DNA of 64,000 bases from Clostridia bacterium (GCA_017516965.1 JAFXAP010000003.1:21113-85112); one strand, 5' to 3'. Positions 44,139-53,077 are shown, counted from the first letter of the stretch. The notes: generated by a model not told the origin, from the letters alone. Numbers and translations are program-made.

Positions 44139-45560
44139 ATGCGTCAAAAACTTTTTAAAAAACAGTTTGGCGCTATTGCGCTTATAGTTTTTTTAAGCCT
44201 ATCTGCTATACTTATTATTCTTACTTTTATTTATAACAGTTATATTGCGCGCGAAAAACACAAAACTCTTCAAAAAACTTGCGTATCAATAAATGATTTT
44301 ATTAAAAGCGGCAGTGAAGAAAAAAATGATAATTATAGTGAATACTCGCTTTACTTTATTATGAACAATCTGGCAACCGTTTGCGAGTGTGATGTTTTTG
44401 TAACCGACTCAAGCGGTGTTATAAAGATTTGCGCCTGCGAAGAATGGGTTGTTGAAGAATCTTGCGAACATACCGGTACGCCGATTGCTATTCAAGAGAT
44501 AAATGACGTTTTGGCGAGTGAACATAACACAATAACTACACTCGGGTTTTACAAGACTCCTCATTATGCGGCAGTTTCAAAACTTGAATCTGACAAGGGT
44601 TATGTTATTGCTACCGACACAACCGAGGATTCAAAAAGTTTGATGCAGCGGATAACCCATATATATGTTATTTCTGCAATAGTTCCGTTATTGCTTATGT
44701 TTGTCGCAATTTCTTTAATGACATATCGTCTTACCAAGCCGTTGCGCCTTATGTCAGATGCTGCAAAAGCAATGGCTCGTGGCGATTTTTCACGTCGAAT
44801 TCCCGTTACCAGCGATGACGAAATTGGTCAGTTGGCGGTGTCATTTAACCAAATGACAAACTCACTTGCGCGACTTGAAGAGGTAAGAAAAAGCTTTATT
44901 GCCAATGTTTCACACGAACTTAAAACCCCTATGACAACAATAGGCGGTTTTATAGACGGAATGCTTGACGGAACCATACCTTATGATAAGCAAGAATATT
45001 ATTTGCAAATTGTGCACGATGAGGTTAAAAGGCTTTCCAGAATGGTTGAGTCTATGCTGAGCATTTCCAGGCTCGAATCAAAAGAGGCTGAGCTTAAATG
45101 TGTGCCATTTAATTTTAAAGAGCAATTACTCAACGTTGTTATAAGTCAAGAGCAACGCATTGAACAAAAAAATATTGAGATTTTAGGCTTAGACACTTTA
45201 TCAGATATTACTATCAATGCTGACAAAGACTTGATATACAGGGTGATTTATAATCTTGTTGACAATGCTATAAAATTCACCGATGAAGGCGGAAAGATTA
45301 AATTTAACATCAAACAAGATTCTGCCAATATTAAGTTTAGAATTGAAAACTCCGGCAAGGGCATACCAAAGGGCGAATTGCCGTATGTTTTTGAAAGATT
45401 TTACAAGGTTGACAAATCACGTTCGGCAAATAAGCAAAGTACAGGACTGGGCTTGTATATTGCTAAAACAATCATTAAAAAGCACGGTGGTGTAATTTCG
45501 GTTTCAAGTATAGAAAACCGCTTTACTGCATTTGAATTTACACTGCCTGTAAATAGATAG
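44139..45560 (+). CDS. Membrane sensor histidine kinase
   Basis: 473 residues. First membrane helix at about 11-31, an extracellular sensor of ~140 residues that contains cysteines (VCECDVF, KICACEEW, EESCEHT), second helix at about 176-195, HAMP domain, then HisKA with H259 in ANVSHELKTP and a HATPase_c domain (N box LVDNAIKF, G boxes SGKGIPKG and GLGLYIAKT). The architecture matches PhoR/VicK-like kinases. The Cys-rich sensor could bind metal or respond to redox state; this is an inference. Confidence 0.94.
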   Translation: MRQKLFKKQFGAIALIVFLSLSAILIILTFIYNSYIAREKHKTLQKTCVSINDFIKSGSEEKNDNYSEYSLYFIMNNLATVCECDVFVTDSSGVIKICACEEWVVEESCEHTGTPIAIQEINDVLASEHNTITTLGFYKTPHYAAVSKLESDKGYVIATDTTEDSKSLMQRITHIYVISAIVPLLLMFVAISLMTYRLTKPLRLMSDAAKAMARGDFSRRIPVTSDDEIGQLAVSFNQMTNSLARLEEVRKSFIANVSHELKTPMTTIGGFIDGMLDGTIPYDKQEYYLQIVHDEVKRLSRMVESMLSISRLESKEAELKCVPFNFKEQLLNVVISQEQRIEQKNIEILGLDTLSDITINADKDLIYRVIYNLVDNAIKFTDEGGKIKFNIKQDSANIKFRIENSGKGIPKGELPYVFERFYKVDKSRSANKQSTGLGLYIAKTIIKKHGGVISVSSIENRFTAFEFTLPVNR

Positions 45561-45570
45561 GAGTTATATT

Positions 45571-46944
45571 ATGGATGAATTAAATCAAAATTTTGAAGGT
45601 GAGCTTTCGCAAGAACTGCCTGAAAATACCGACACTTTTGAAGCCATAGAGCAAGAAATTGAAATTCAGGACGAGGTACAAGACGAGACTGAAGATTTTT
45701 CCGGTGAAGACGACATACCCGTTTGGAACAAGGTTGAATATTCGCCAATGAAAGCAATGGAAGATTACAAACCAATGTCTAAAGGACTTAAAGTTTTTTG
45801 CTTTGTTATGGCTATGGTTGTGCTTTTGACTGCTACTACTGCAACCGGTTATTTTTTGGGTAGAAACAGTGTAACACATAACTATATTGGTTCTAATATC
45901 AAGGTTGATCTTGAGGCGCGTCCTGACAGCGATAAGGTTAGCACACCTGCGCAAATTTATTCAAAGGTAAATGAATCAATTGTAGGCATAAGAATTTATA
46001 ACGAAAATGGTCAGGTTAGCGATGCTTCGGGCGTTGTTTATTCAGAAGACGGCTACGTTGTAACAAATGACCACATTTATTCTGAAATCGGCGCGCCTAA
46101 GTTTAAAGTGTTTATGCACGACGGCACCGAGTATAATGCCGTGTATGTTGCGGGGGACACAGTAAGCGACCTTGCTGTTTTAAAAATTGAAGGTGGCAAA
46201 GGCTTTAAGGTTGCGCAGTTTGGCGATTCTGAGCAAATAATCAATGGCGAAGGCGTTGTTGCAATTGGCCGACCAAATGACGCTACCGACAAATCATCTA
46301 TTACAAGTGGCGTAATTTCGCTTACAAAGCGTCGTGTTAAGACAACCTCAAGTTATACTGCTCGTCTTATTCAAACCGATAGCGCTATAAATCCGGGCTC
46401 ATCAGGTGGCGCTCTTGTTAATATGTACGGTCAGGTTATTGGTATCACATCGTCAAAACTTGCGGGTGTCGAATATGATGCCATTGGTTTTGCAATACCT
46501 ACCAAAACTATGAAGCGTGTTGTTGAACAGCTTATATCTAGCGGCAAGGTTACCGACCGCGCAAAACTCGGCATTTCTTATACCGAGATAAATTCGGTAA
46601 CAGCCGAAATTGACAAACGCGCATCAGTAGGTTTGCTTGTGGTATCGGTTGGCGAAGACAGCGACATATTTTCAAAAGTGGGTGAAGGAGATATTATAAC
46701 CCATATAAACGGAATTCAAATTACAAATGACGACATTGTGCTCGACGTAATTGAGGATTGCAAGGCTGGGGACACAATATCACTTACCGTTTTGTTTAAA
46801 AATGGTAACGAAGCGGATTTTGACGTTAAGCTTCGCGCTAATATAAGCGAATCAAGCTATTCGGCTACAATTACAAAAGATAACGAAAATCCAAACACTC
46901 AAAAGCCAAATGATGGTACATTTAACTTCCCGGATGGCGATTAA
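45571..46944 (+). CDS. htrA: Membrane-anchored HtrA/DegP-like serine protease
   Basis: 457 residues. An acidic cytoplasmic N-terminus (1-70) and one membrane helix (about 75-97) precede the trypsin-like domain with the triad H168 (VVTNDHIY), D200 (SDLAVLKI) and S278 (NPGSSGGAL). A single PDZ domain follows (about 325-420). It is a surface quality-control protease for misfolded exported proteins. It lies 10 bp after the kinase gene, and a two-component system next to htrA is a common envelope-stress arrangement. Confidence 0.93.
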   Translation: MDELNQNFEGELSQELPENTDTFEAIEQEIEIQDEVQDETEDFSGEDDIPVWNKVEYSPMKAMEDYKPMSKGLKVFCFVMAMVVLLTATTATGYFLGRNSVTHNYIGSNIKVDLEARPDSDKVSTPAQIYSKVNESIVGIRIYNENGQVSDASGVVYSEDGYVVTNDHIYSEIGAPKFKVFMHDGTEYNAVYVAGDTVSDLAVLKIEGGKGFKVAQFGDSEQIINGEGVVAIGRPNDATDKSSITSGVISLTKRRVKTTSSYTARLIQTDSAINPGSSGGALVNMYGQVIGITSSKLAGVEYDAIGFAIPTKTMKRVVEQLISSGKVTDRAKLGISYTEINSVTAEIDKRASVGLLVVSVGEDSDIFSKVGEGDIITHINGIQITNDDIVLDVIEDCKAGDTISLTVLFKNGNEADFDVKLRANISESSYSATITKDNENPNTQKPNDGTFNFPDGD

Positions 46945-46959
46945 TTGTAATATAACAGG

Positions 46960-46993
46960 GGACACATACTCAAAAAGTATGTGTCCTTTTTTT
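46960..46993 (+). terminator. Terminator of the regulator-kinase-htrA operon
   Basis: GGACACATACT (46960-46970) / AGTATGTGTCC (46976-46986), loop CAAAA, then T7. Confidence 0.93.
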
Positions 46994-47073
46994 ATTTTTT
47001 AAAATTTTTCCTTTATTAAAAAATATTGTTTTTGGGAAAATTAAAAATATAACTAAAAAAACGGAGTGATTAA

Positions 47074-48330
47074 ATGAAAAAAACTGTAAAAATTGTTTTT
47101 GCTTTTTTGCTGATTGTTTGTAGTTATATTTTTACATCCATATATATAATAAGTGATGACATTGAGCGCAATTATAGACTGTCGCGCGACCAAAGGTTAG
47201 AAATTGATTCTTTTATGCCGGTTACAGCAGTTTACAATGACGTGAAGATGTCACAAGACGTCTACAACAGCAAGATAGGCGAAAGCTTTGAGGTGCAACT
47301 CAAGCTTTTCGGCGTTATACCGTTTTCTACCACCAAGGTTGAAATTATCGAAGATATGTACGTTGAGGTGTTAGGACAACCCTTTGGTATGAAAATTTAC
47401 ACCGACGGTGTGCTTGTAATTGAAAGCAGTGATATCGAAACCCAAAGCGGCAAAATTAACCCCGCAAAAAAGGCGGGAATTAAGGTTGGGGATTATATTA
47501 AAAGTGTTAATGGTAATACCGTGACTTGCAATGAAGATTTACTGCAAATAATTACCCAGTCAAATGGCGAAACACTTGACTTTGAGGTATCAAGGGGCAA
47601 AAAAAGTTTTAACTGTAAGGTAACTCCGGTTATTGAAAAAGATACCGGGCTTTACCGCGCAGGCATCTGGGTGCGTGACAGCTCTGCGGGTGTGGGTACG
47701 CTAAGTTTTTATGACCCGTCAAGCAATATAGTGTGCGGTTTGGGTCACGGCATATGCGACTCTGACACAGGTACAATACTCGAAATCGAAAGCGGTGAAA
47801 TTGTAAAGGCAGAAATTATATCGGTGGTAAAGGGTGCGTCAGGTAGCCCCGGAGCGCTAAAAGGAAAACTAACTTTCGATAGTCTTGCCGATATCTCACT
47901 TAACTGTGATTCGGGCGTATATGGCACATTAAAAAAGCAAACCGAACAACAGGAGCTTACCCAAATTGCGCTTAAACAAGAGGTGTATGACGGCAACGCT
48001 CAGATATTTTGCACCGTAAACGGTAACACACCAAAGCTGTATGACTGTAAAATAAAGCGCACAGGCGACCGCAACTCAAAAACGCAAAACCTTATTGTAA
48101 CGGTAACCGATAAAGAACTGATTGATATAACAGGCGGTATAGTTCAAGGAATGTCGGGCAGTCCAATTTTGCAAGACGGAAAGCTTGTGGGAGCCTTAAC
48201 CCACGTGCTTGTAGATGACAGTAAGACGGGGTATGGCATTTATGCTGAGAATATGCTCAGTACCGCCCAATCCGTAGGGACCGGCGTCCTCGACGGTTCG
48301 CAAGATAAAGAATTAAAGAAAGCGTCATAA
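47074..48330 (+). CDS. spoIVB: SpoIVB peptidase
   Basis: 418 residues. An N-terminal signal anchor (IVFAFLLIVCSYIFTSIYII) is followed by a PDZ domain (about 100-185) and the SpoIVB (S55) peptidase domain with H225 in GLGHGI and S361 in GMSGSP. Also seen are VVKGASGSPG and VGALTHVLV. In Bacillus it is made in the forespore and, by signalling across the intermembrane space, triggers SpoIVFB cleavage of pro-sigma-K. It is strong evidence for sporulation ability in the lineage. The RBS is CGGAGTG. spo0A, its frequent neighbour, is not next to it here. Confidence 0.94.
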   Translation: MKKTVKIVFAFLLIVCSYIFTSIYIISDDIERNYRLSRDQRLEIDSFMPVTAVYNDVKMSQDVYNSKIGESFEVQLKLFGVIPFSTTKVEIIEDMYVEVLGQPFGMKIYTDGVLVIESSDIETQSGKINPAKKAGIKVGDYIKSVNGNTVTCNEDLLQIITQSNGETLDFEVSRGKKSFNCKVTPVIEKDTGLYRAGIWVRDSSAGVGTLSFYDPSSNIVCGLGHGICDSDTGTILEIESGEIVKAEIISVVKGASGSPGALKGKLTFDSLADISLNCDSGVYGTLKKQTEQQELTQIALKQEVYDGNAQIFCTVNGNTPKLYDCKIKRTGDRNSKTQNLIVTVTDKELIDITGGIVQGMSGSPILQDGKLVGALTHVLVDDSKTGYGIYAENMLSTAQSVGTGVLDGSQDKELKKAS

Positions 48331-48331
48331 C

Positions 48332-48384
48332 AAATTGAAAGTTTAAAATGTAAAATTGAAAATTTCGGTGTGCCTATGGCACAG
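48332..48384 (+). repeat. Dispersed intergenic repeat, copy 1
   Basis: A/T-rich AAATTGAAAGTTTAAAATG followed by AAAATTGAAAATTTC, then a small hairpin TGTGCC-TAT-GGCACA (48369-48383). The same plan is seen at 61012-61071. Confidence 0.5.
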
Positions 48385-48396
48385 ATATAAAATAAA

Positions 48397-48428
48397 CCCT
48401 CAAGTCAAAATTTGACTTGAGGGGTTTT
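48397..48428. terminator. Bidirectional terminator between spoIVB and the XRE regulator gene
   Basis: CCCTCAAGTCAAA (48397-48409) / TTTGACTTGAGGG (48411-48423) followed by GTTTTT. Its core closely resembles the hairpin at 49649-49680. Confidence 0.88.
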
Positions 48429-48430
48429 TG

Positions 48431-48673
48431 TTATTCTATACCTAATAACCAATCAACTGATACCTTTAAAATCTTTGCGAGTTCGCGTAGTTCGTAATCG
48501 GCGACAAAGCGAGTGCCGATTTCAATTCGTGATACGCTGTCACGTTCAATTATTATTCCATTTACCTGCAGTTTTGCGGCTAAATCACTTTGCGTAAGTC
48601 GCAGTTTGCATCTTGCTTCGTGCACTCTGTCACCGCAAATGTTTTTCTTACCGTTATAGTCATAAATCTTCAT
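48431..48673 (-). CDS. XRE-family helix-turn-helix regulator
   Basis: 80 residues from the ATG whose A is at 48673; GGAG at 48685-48688 on the minus strand supports it. The Cro/C1-type HTH covers about residues 15-75: VHEARCKLRLTQSDLAAKLQ, then IERDSVSRIEIGTRF and the usual ending LAKILKVSVDWLLG. It probably represses itself and the divergent TPR gene through the repeats at 48694-48765. Confidence 0.9.
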   Translation of the reverse strand: MKIYDYNGKKNICGDRVHEARCKLRLTQSDLAAKLQVNGIIIERDSVSRIEIGTRFVADYELRELAKILKVSVDWLLGIE

Positions 48674-48693
48674 ACAATTATCATCTCCAAATA

Positions 48694-48765
48694 TGTTAAA
48701 GATACGAATATATCTTGACATTAACATATTTCGTTGATATAATTGTGTTAAAGATAAGAATATAT
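48694..48765. promoter_or_regulatory. Divergent control region: consensus promoter between two 20-bp direct repeats
   Basis: Repeats TGTTAAAGATACGAATATAT (48694-48713) and TGTTAAAGATAAGAATATAT (48746-48765) differ at one base and are 52 bp apart. Between them is a perfect plus-strand promoter, TTGACA (48715-48720) - 17 bp - TATAAT (48738-48743). The second repeat covers the expected +1. Likely operators for the XRE protein. Confidence 0.78.
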
Positions 48766-48786
48766 ATTTTAGAAAGGGCGTTTTCT

Positions 48787-49557
48787 ATGCAAGAAAAAAC
48801 ATTAAATTTATTTGCAGCGGCTCGTAATGCACGTGAAGCAGGTGATGATATAACTGCTATAAAGCATTATGAAGAAATCAGCGCGTTAGAACCTAATAAT
48901 TGGGAGGCGCTTTTCTATTTAACAATTTTAAAAACAAATACAGTTAAATACGGTGAGATTTCTAATGCGGCTATATCAGTAATAAATTGTTTGCCAAAAG
49001 TGTTTGAGTTAATTAACACAACTATTGACGATGAAGAAATTAAAAAAGATGCGGTAAAAATGGTTACAAACCAATGCAATAAAACGGCTGCTTGGTTAAT
49101 ACGAGCAAGCGGAAACTATTATAATTCGATAACCAAGAACGATCCGTCTTTCAGTATAATGGTAGCTGCAATGAATATGGATTCAAAACGACATGCAAGA
49201 TATGAATCTGCTCAAAGAATGGTGCAAATAGGTAACATTTTATGTGCGTGCGGCAATTGTATAGAGAAAACATTTGGATTAACAGATGAGTTTTACAATA
49301 GATTGGCGGTTGATTGTTGGAAAGCAATGCTTATTTCTCATTTTGAACATATAAAACTTTATAAGGTTGCAGTATTTAATGATGAAACAATTCAAAAATA
49401 TGCAACCAAAATCCAAAAATATGATTCATCTTATGTAATTCCAAATATAAAGCCTACTGAAAAAAGAGATTATGCTATTAAAGGTATTATTATTGCACTG
49501 ATTGCATTAGGTATAGGACTTCTAATAGCATTACCTATGTTAAATCTATATTTTTAA
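48787..49557 (+). CDS. TPR-containing protein with C-terminal membrane helix
   Basis: 256 residues from ATG 48787 with AGAAAGGG at 48771-48778. Residues 5-50 resemble a TPR (LFAAARNAREAGDDITAIKHYEEISALEPNNWEALFYL). A helical, fairly hydrophilic middle with a few cysteines follows, and a C-terminal membrane helix (YAIKGIIIALIALGIGLLIALPML) with only a few residues after it, so the bulk is cytoplasmic. Function not recognised. Pairing with a divergent XRE repressor suggests an inducible stress or accessory module. Confidence 0.8.
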   Translation: MQEKTLNLFAAARNAREAGDDITAIKHYEEISALEPNNWEALFYLTILKTNTVKYGEISNAAISVINCLPKVFELINTTIDDEEIKKDAVKMVTNQCNKTAAWLIRASGNYYNSITKNDPSFSIMVAAMNMDSKRHARYESAQRMVQIGNILCACGNCIEKTFGLTDEFYNRLAVDCWKAMLISHFEHIKLYKVAVFNDETIQKYATKIQKYDSSYVIPNIKPTEKRDYAIKGIIIALIALGIGLLIALPMLNLYF

Positions 49558-49648
49558 GTAACTTTATATGCAAAAATATTTTTGATATGCTAATCTAATA
49601 TTGACATATTTGTAAGCATAAGCGACGAAGCAAACTGTAATAAAAAAT

Positions 49649-49680
49649 AAACACTCAAGTCATATTTGACTTGAGTGTTT
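49649..49680. terminator. Bidirectional terminator between the TPR and GH16 genes
   Basis: AAACACTCAAGTCA (49649-49662) / TGACTTGAGTGTTT (49667-49680), a perfect 14-bp stem. On the minus strand the tail is T-rich. The core CTCAAGTCA...TGACTTGAG is shared with 48397-48423. Confidence 0.88.
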
Positions 49681-49687
49681 TACTATA

Positions 49688-50767
49688 TTATTTATAAACT
49701 CTGAGCCAGTCTATCATAAGTGTTTTGGGTAGCAGTTCATCCTCTACTTCACCAAATCGCGCGCCACTGCCCTTAGGTCCTATATAACATGTGTAAAGAA
49801 TAAATGCGGGGAACACGTCTTCTACAGGGGCAATGTTCTGGTTGTCTCTTACAAGTTCGCCATCTACATAGTAATATAGACCGTACTCATTCCAAACACA
49901 AGCAAATTCATAATATTTGTCGTATTTAAAACCCGGTATGGTATAGAAGTTATCAAGTGAACTCTTGGTAATGCCTTGGGTTGCGCGGTCCCAGTTTGGC
50001 TCCCAATAATGTTCGGTGTGGGCGCTGCCCATTGTGTCAGCATCGTGGAAAACTTCCATAATATCTATTTCACTACAACCGTGAAAATCATCACCTGTGT
50101 CGGTGCGTTTAAAGAAGTAATCCTCTTGATATCTGCCATTAGGCACAAGCCAGAATGCCGAGAAAATACCCTTTGGAGCATCTGGCAATTTCATACGGGT
50201 AGAGAAGCAACCGTATTTTTGTGAAAATTTACCCTTGGTGTCGACACCCGCATCAGAGTAGTAGCACTCTTTGCCGTTGCGAATGGTGGGCGTTTCGTGC
50301 TTTTTAAAATCAAGACAAAGATGATTATCGCGAACATAGTTGTCAAGCGGTTCGGTAAATGCCATATCAACCTTAGCACCGGCGCTACGGGCGTTCCACA
50401 AATCGGTATTATATGTTTCAAAGTTGTCTTCAAGGGTGAGTTCGTACTTACGCATCTTAATTTTTAGCGTTGCTGTATAATCTGGGTCCTGACTGCAGAA
50501 AAGTGAAATGGTAAGTGTGCCGCCAAGTTTTCTAACCCTGTCTGGAATAAGAATTTCATCAGCCTTAAAATACACCTCAGGATTATCGGCCTCAATGCCG
50601 CAACCACGCGCACTTATTTGTTCACCCTTAAAGATAATACGATAGTTGTATTTAAGGGTAAAACCCGGCACACCTGGATGATATTTTTCGAGATGAATTT
50701 TAAAATCATCACAAGGTTCACCTTTGTAAAAGCCTTCTTCTATAACGTTTAATTCAAAATCGGTCAT
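49688..50767 (-). CDS. GH16-family glycoside hydrolase without signal peptide, paralogue 1
   Basis: 359 residues. Residues 1-110 form an N-terminal beta-rich domain of unknown family (CDDFKIHLEKYHPGVPGFTL). The GH16 domain starts at about 112 (LEDNFETYNTDLW) and has the full catalytic motif E233-I-D235-I-M-E238, then AHTEHYWEPNWD. No signal peptide, lipobox or membrane helix is present, so the protein should be cytoplasmic, which is unusual for GH16. Probable substrates are imported beta-glucan oligosaccharides. Third gene of a three-gene minus-strand operon; RBS on the minus strand is AGGAG before the ATG. Confidence 0.88.
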   Translation of the reverse strand: MTDFELNVIEEGFYKGEPCDDFKIHLEKYHPGVPGFTLKYNYRIIFKGEQISARGCGIEADNPEVYFKADEILIPDRVRKLGGTLTISLFCSQDPDYTATLKIKMRKYELTLEDNFETYNTDLWNARSAGAKVDMAFTEPLDNYVRDNHLCLDFKKHETPTIRNGKECYYSDAGVDTKGKFSQKYGCFSTRMKLPDAPKGIFSAFWLVPNGRYQEDYFFKRTDTGDDFHGCSEIDIMEVFHDADTMGSAHTEHYWEPNWDRATQGITKSSLDNFYTIPGFKYDKYYEFACVWNEYGLYYYVDGELVRDNQNIAPVEDVFPAFILYTCYIGPKGSGARFGEVEDELLPKTLMIDWLRVYK

Positions 50768-50788
50768 AATTAAAATCTCCTTTTAAAT

Positions 50789-50819
50789 AAGGTTGTGGTG
50801 TGTGTAACACCACAACCTT
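50789..50819 (-). terminator. Stem-loop between GH16 paralogues 2 and 1
   Basis: AAGGTTGTGGTGT (50789-50801) / ACACCACAACCTT (50807-50819), a perfect 13-bp stem. In the direction of transcription it is followed by ATTTAAAAGG, not a T-run, so partial termination or transcript stabilisation is more likely than full termination. Confidence 0.55.
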
Positions 50820-50832
50820 TGTAATTTGATTA

Positions 50833-51912
50833 TTATTTATAAACTCTGAGCCAGTCAACTTCCATTGTTTGTGGAAGGTCTTCGTCTTTAACCTCGCCCC
50901 AAAATGCGCCGCTGCCTTCGGGTCCTATGTAGCAGGTATAAAGAATGTAAGCCGGGAACACGTCGTCTACAGGAGCAATTTTATCATTAACCTTTGCAAG
51001 AACACCGTTTACATAGTAGTAAAGCGCATATTCGTTCCAAACGCAAGCGTACTCGATAAATTGACCGTCTTTATAGCCTGGGATTGTGTAGTCGTAGCCA
51101 AGAGAACTTTTGGTAGTGCCTTGTGTTGCCCAGTCCCAACCGGGCTCCCAATAATGCTCGGTGTGGGCTGAACCGCGGGTAGCGGGGTGGTGGAAAATTT
51201 CCATAATATCTATTTCGCTACAGCCGTGGAAATCATCGCCCGTATCGGTGCGCTTAAAGAAGTAGTCATCACAATATTTACCTTCGGGCAGTAGCCAGAA
51301 AGCTGAAAAAATACCCGTGGGGCAAGCAGGAACCTTGATGCTTGAAGCAAAGCAACCGTATTTTTGTGAGAATTTGCCTTTGGTTCTAAGACCTGCGTCA
51401 GAATAGTAGCATTCTACGCCGTTACGAATAACAGGAGTTTCGTTCTTTTCAAAATCAAGACACAGCTTACCGTCGCGAACGTAGTTTTCCTTAACCTTTG
51501 TGTATGCCATAGGAACTTTGGCGCCGTCACAACGAGGCTCCCATAAATCAGTATTAAATGTTTCAAAGTTGTCTTCAAGGGTCATTTCATACTTGCGAAG
51601 TTTGATTTTAAGCTTTGCGGTATAGTCGGGGTCCTCAGCGCAGTGAAGGTCAACGGTCATCCAACCGCCCATCTGACGAGTAGCATCGGGGATGATGATT
51701 TCATCAGCTTTAAAGAAAACATCGGGATAGTCAGCGCGAATGTTACAGCCGCGAGGACTAATGCGTTCACCCTTGAATACAATGTAGTATTTGTATACTA
51801 CCGAATAACCGGGTACGCCTGGGTGATAGCTTTCGAGATGAATTTTAAAATCATCACAGGGCTCACCTTTGTAAAAGCCTTCTTCTTTTACGTTTAGTTC
51901 AAAATCTGTCAT
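50833..51912 (-). CDS. GH16-family glycoside hydrolase without signal peptide, paralogue 2
   Basis: 359 residues, collinear with paralogue 1 and clearly the closest relative. Same N-terminal domain (CDDFKIHLESYHPGVPGYSV) and catalytic E233-I-D235-I-M-E238 in CSEIDIMEIF, then EHYWEPGWDWATQG. No export signal. Strong RBS GGAGG ahead of its ATG. It lies 33 bp downstream of paralogue 3. Confidence 0.88.
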   Translation of the reverse strand: MTDFELNVKEEGFYKGEPCDDFKIHLESYHPGVPGYSVVYKYYIVFKGERISPRGCNIRADYPDVFFKADEIIIPDATRQMGGWMTVDLHCAEDPDYTAKLKIKLRKYEMTLEDNFETFNTDLWEPRCDGAKVPMAYTKVKENYVRDGKLCLDFEKNETPVIRNGVECYYSDAGLRTKGKFSQKYGCFASSIKVPACPTGIFSAFWLLPEGKYCDDYFFKRTDTGDDFHGCSEIDIMEIFHHPATRGSAHTEHYWEPGWDWATQGTTKSSLGYDYTIPGYKDGQFIEYACVWNEYALYYYVNGVLAKVNDKIAPVDDVFPAYILYTCYIGPEGSGAFWGEVKDEDLPQTMEVDWLRVYK

Positions 51913-51945
51913 AGAAAAAACCTCCTTGAAAATATATATTTAAAA

Positions 51946-53031
51946 TTATTTATAAACCTTTAGCCAATCAATAACAAATTCTTGAGGAAGTAGTTCATCG
52001 GGAACTTCTCCCCAGTGTCTTGCTTTTCCGGAGCCTTCAGGACCAATGTAGCAAGTAAACTTGATATATGCGGCTTTAACATCGTCAACGGGGGCTATAT
52101 TTGTGTTTGCTTTTGCGAGTTCTCCATTTACATAGTAGTAAATGCCGTACTCGTTCCACACACAAGAATATTCCTGATACTCGCCATATTTAAATCCGGG
52201 TATAATGTAGTTTTCACCAAGCGAGCTCTTGGTAGTGCCTTGTGTTGCCCAGTCCCAACCGGGTTCCCAATAATGCTCGGTATGAGATGAGCCCAAGGTA
52301 TCTGGGTGGCAAAAGATTTCCATAATATCAATTTCGCTACAGCCGTGAAAATCATCGCCTGTATCGGTGCGTTTAAAGAAGTACTCATCACAATATTTGC
52401 CTTCGGGCATAAGCCAAAATGCAGTGAAAAGACCTTTACGGTAACTTGGGTGTTTACACTTTGCAGTAAAACAACCGTACTTTTGTGAAAACTTACCTTT
52501 GGTTCTGACACCTGCATCAGTGTACCAATATTCTTTACCGTCTTGAATAATGGGTTTGTCTAGTTTTTTGAATTCAAGACGCAACTTACCATCACGAACA
52601 TAATTGTCTTGAACAGGGGTAATTGACAGCGGTGTTTTTGCGCCGTAGGGCATACCTTCCCATAAATCTGTATTATAGGTTTCAAAATTATCTTCGAGTG
52701 TGAGTTCGTATTTACGCATTTTGATATGTATGGTTGAGCGATACTCTTTAAATTCTTTGTGGGTTACTGTAATTGTAAGTGTTTCACCACGCTGACGAAT
52801 TTCATCGGGAATTACGATTAGCTTGTCAATAATCCATACCATAGGAAGATTAAAATCTACGTCGTAATCTTCAAATGCCAAATTTTCACCCTTAAAGGTA
52901 ACGTAATAATTATATTTTAAAGCGTAACCGGGAATACCTGGGTGGTATTGAACAAGATGAATTTGCATATCATCACAGGGTGTGTCACCGCAAAAACTTT
53001 CGATTTTTACATATCTTTCAAAATCAGTCAT
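51946..53031 (-). CDS. GH16-family glycoside hydrolase without signal peptide, paralogue 3
   Basis: 361 residues from the ATG at 53031, supported by GAGGG just upstream on the minus strand; the frame is open further but without an RBS. The N-terminal domain is the most divergent of the three (MTDFERYVKIESFCGDTPCDD). The GH16 part keeps CSEIDIMEIFCHPDT and EHYWEPGWDWATQG. It is the first gene of the operon and has its own promoter. Intracellular location is inferred from the missing signal peptide. Confidence 0.88.
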   Translation of the reverse strand: MTDFERYVKIESFCGDTPCDDMQIHLVQYHPGIPGYALKYNYYVTFKGENLAFEDYDVDFNLPMVWIIDKLIVIPDEIRQRGETLTITVTHKEFKEYRSTIHIKMRKYELTLEDNFETYNTDLWEGMPYGAKTPLSITPVQDNYVRDGKLRLEFKKLDKPIIQDGKEYWYTDAGVRTKGKFSQKYGCFTAKCKHPSYRKGLFTAFWLMPEGKYCDEYFFKRTDTGDDFHGCSEIDIMEIFCHPDTLGSSHTEHYWEPGWDWATQGTTKSSLGENYIIPGFKYGEYQEYSCVWNEYGIYYYVNGELAKANTNIAPVDDVKAAYIKFTCYIGPEGSGKARHWGEVPDELLPQEFVIDWLKVYK

Positions 53032-53077
53032 AAAAGCAACCCTCTTTTTGTAAATAATAGGAAATAAATCTAAGTAA

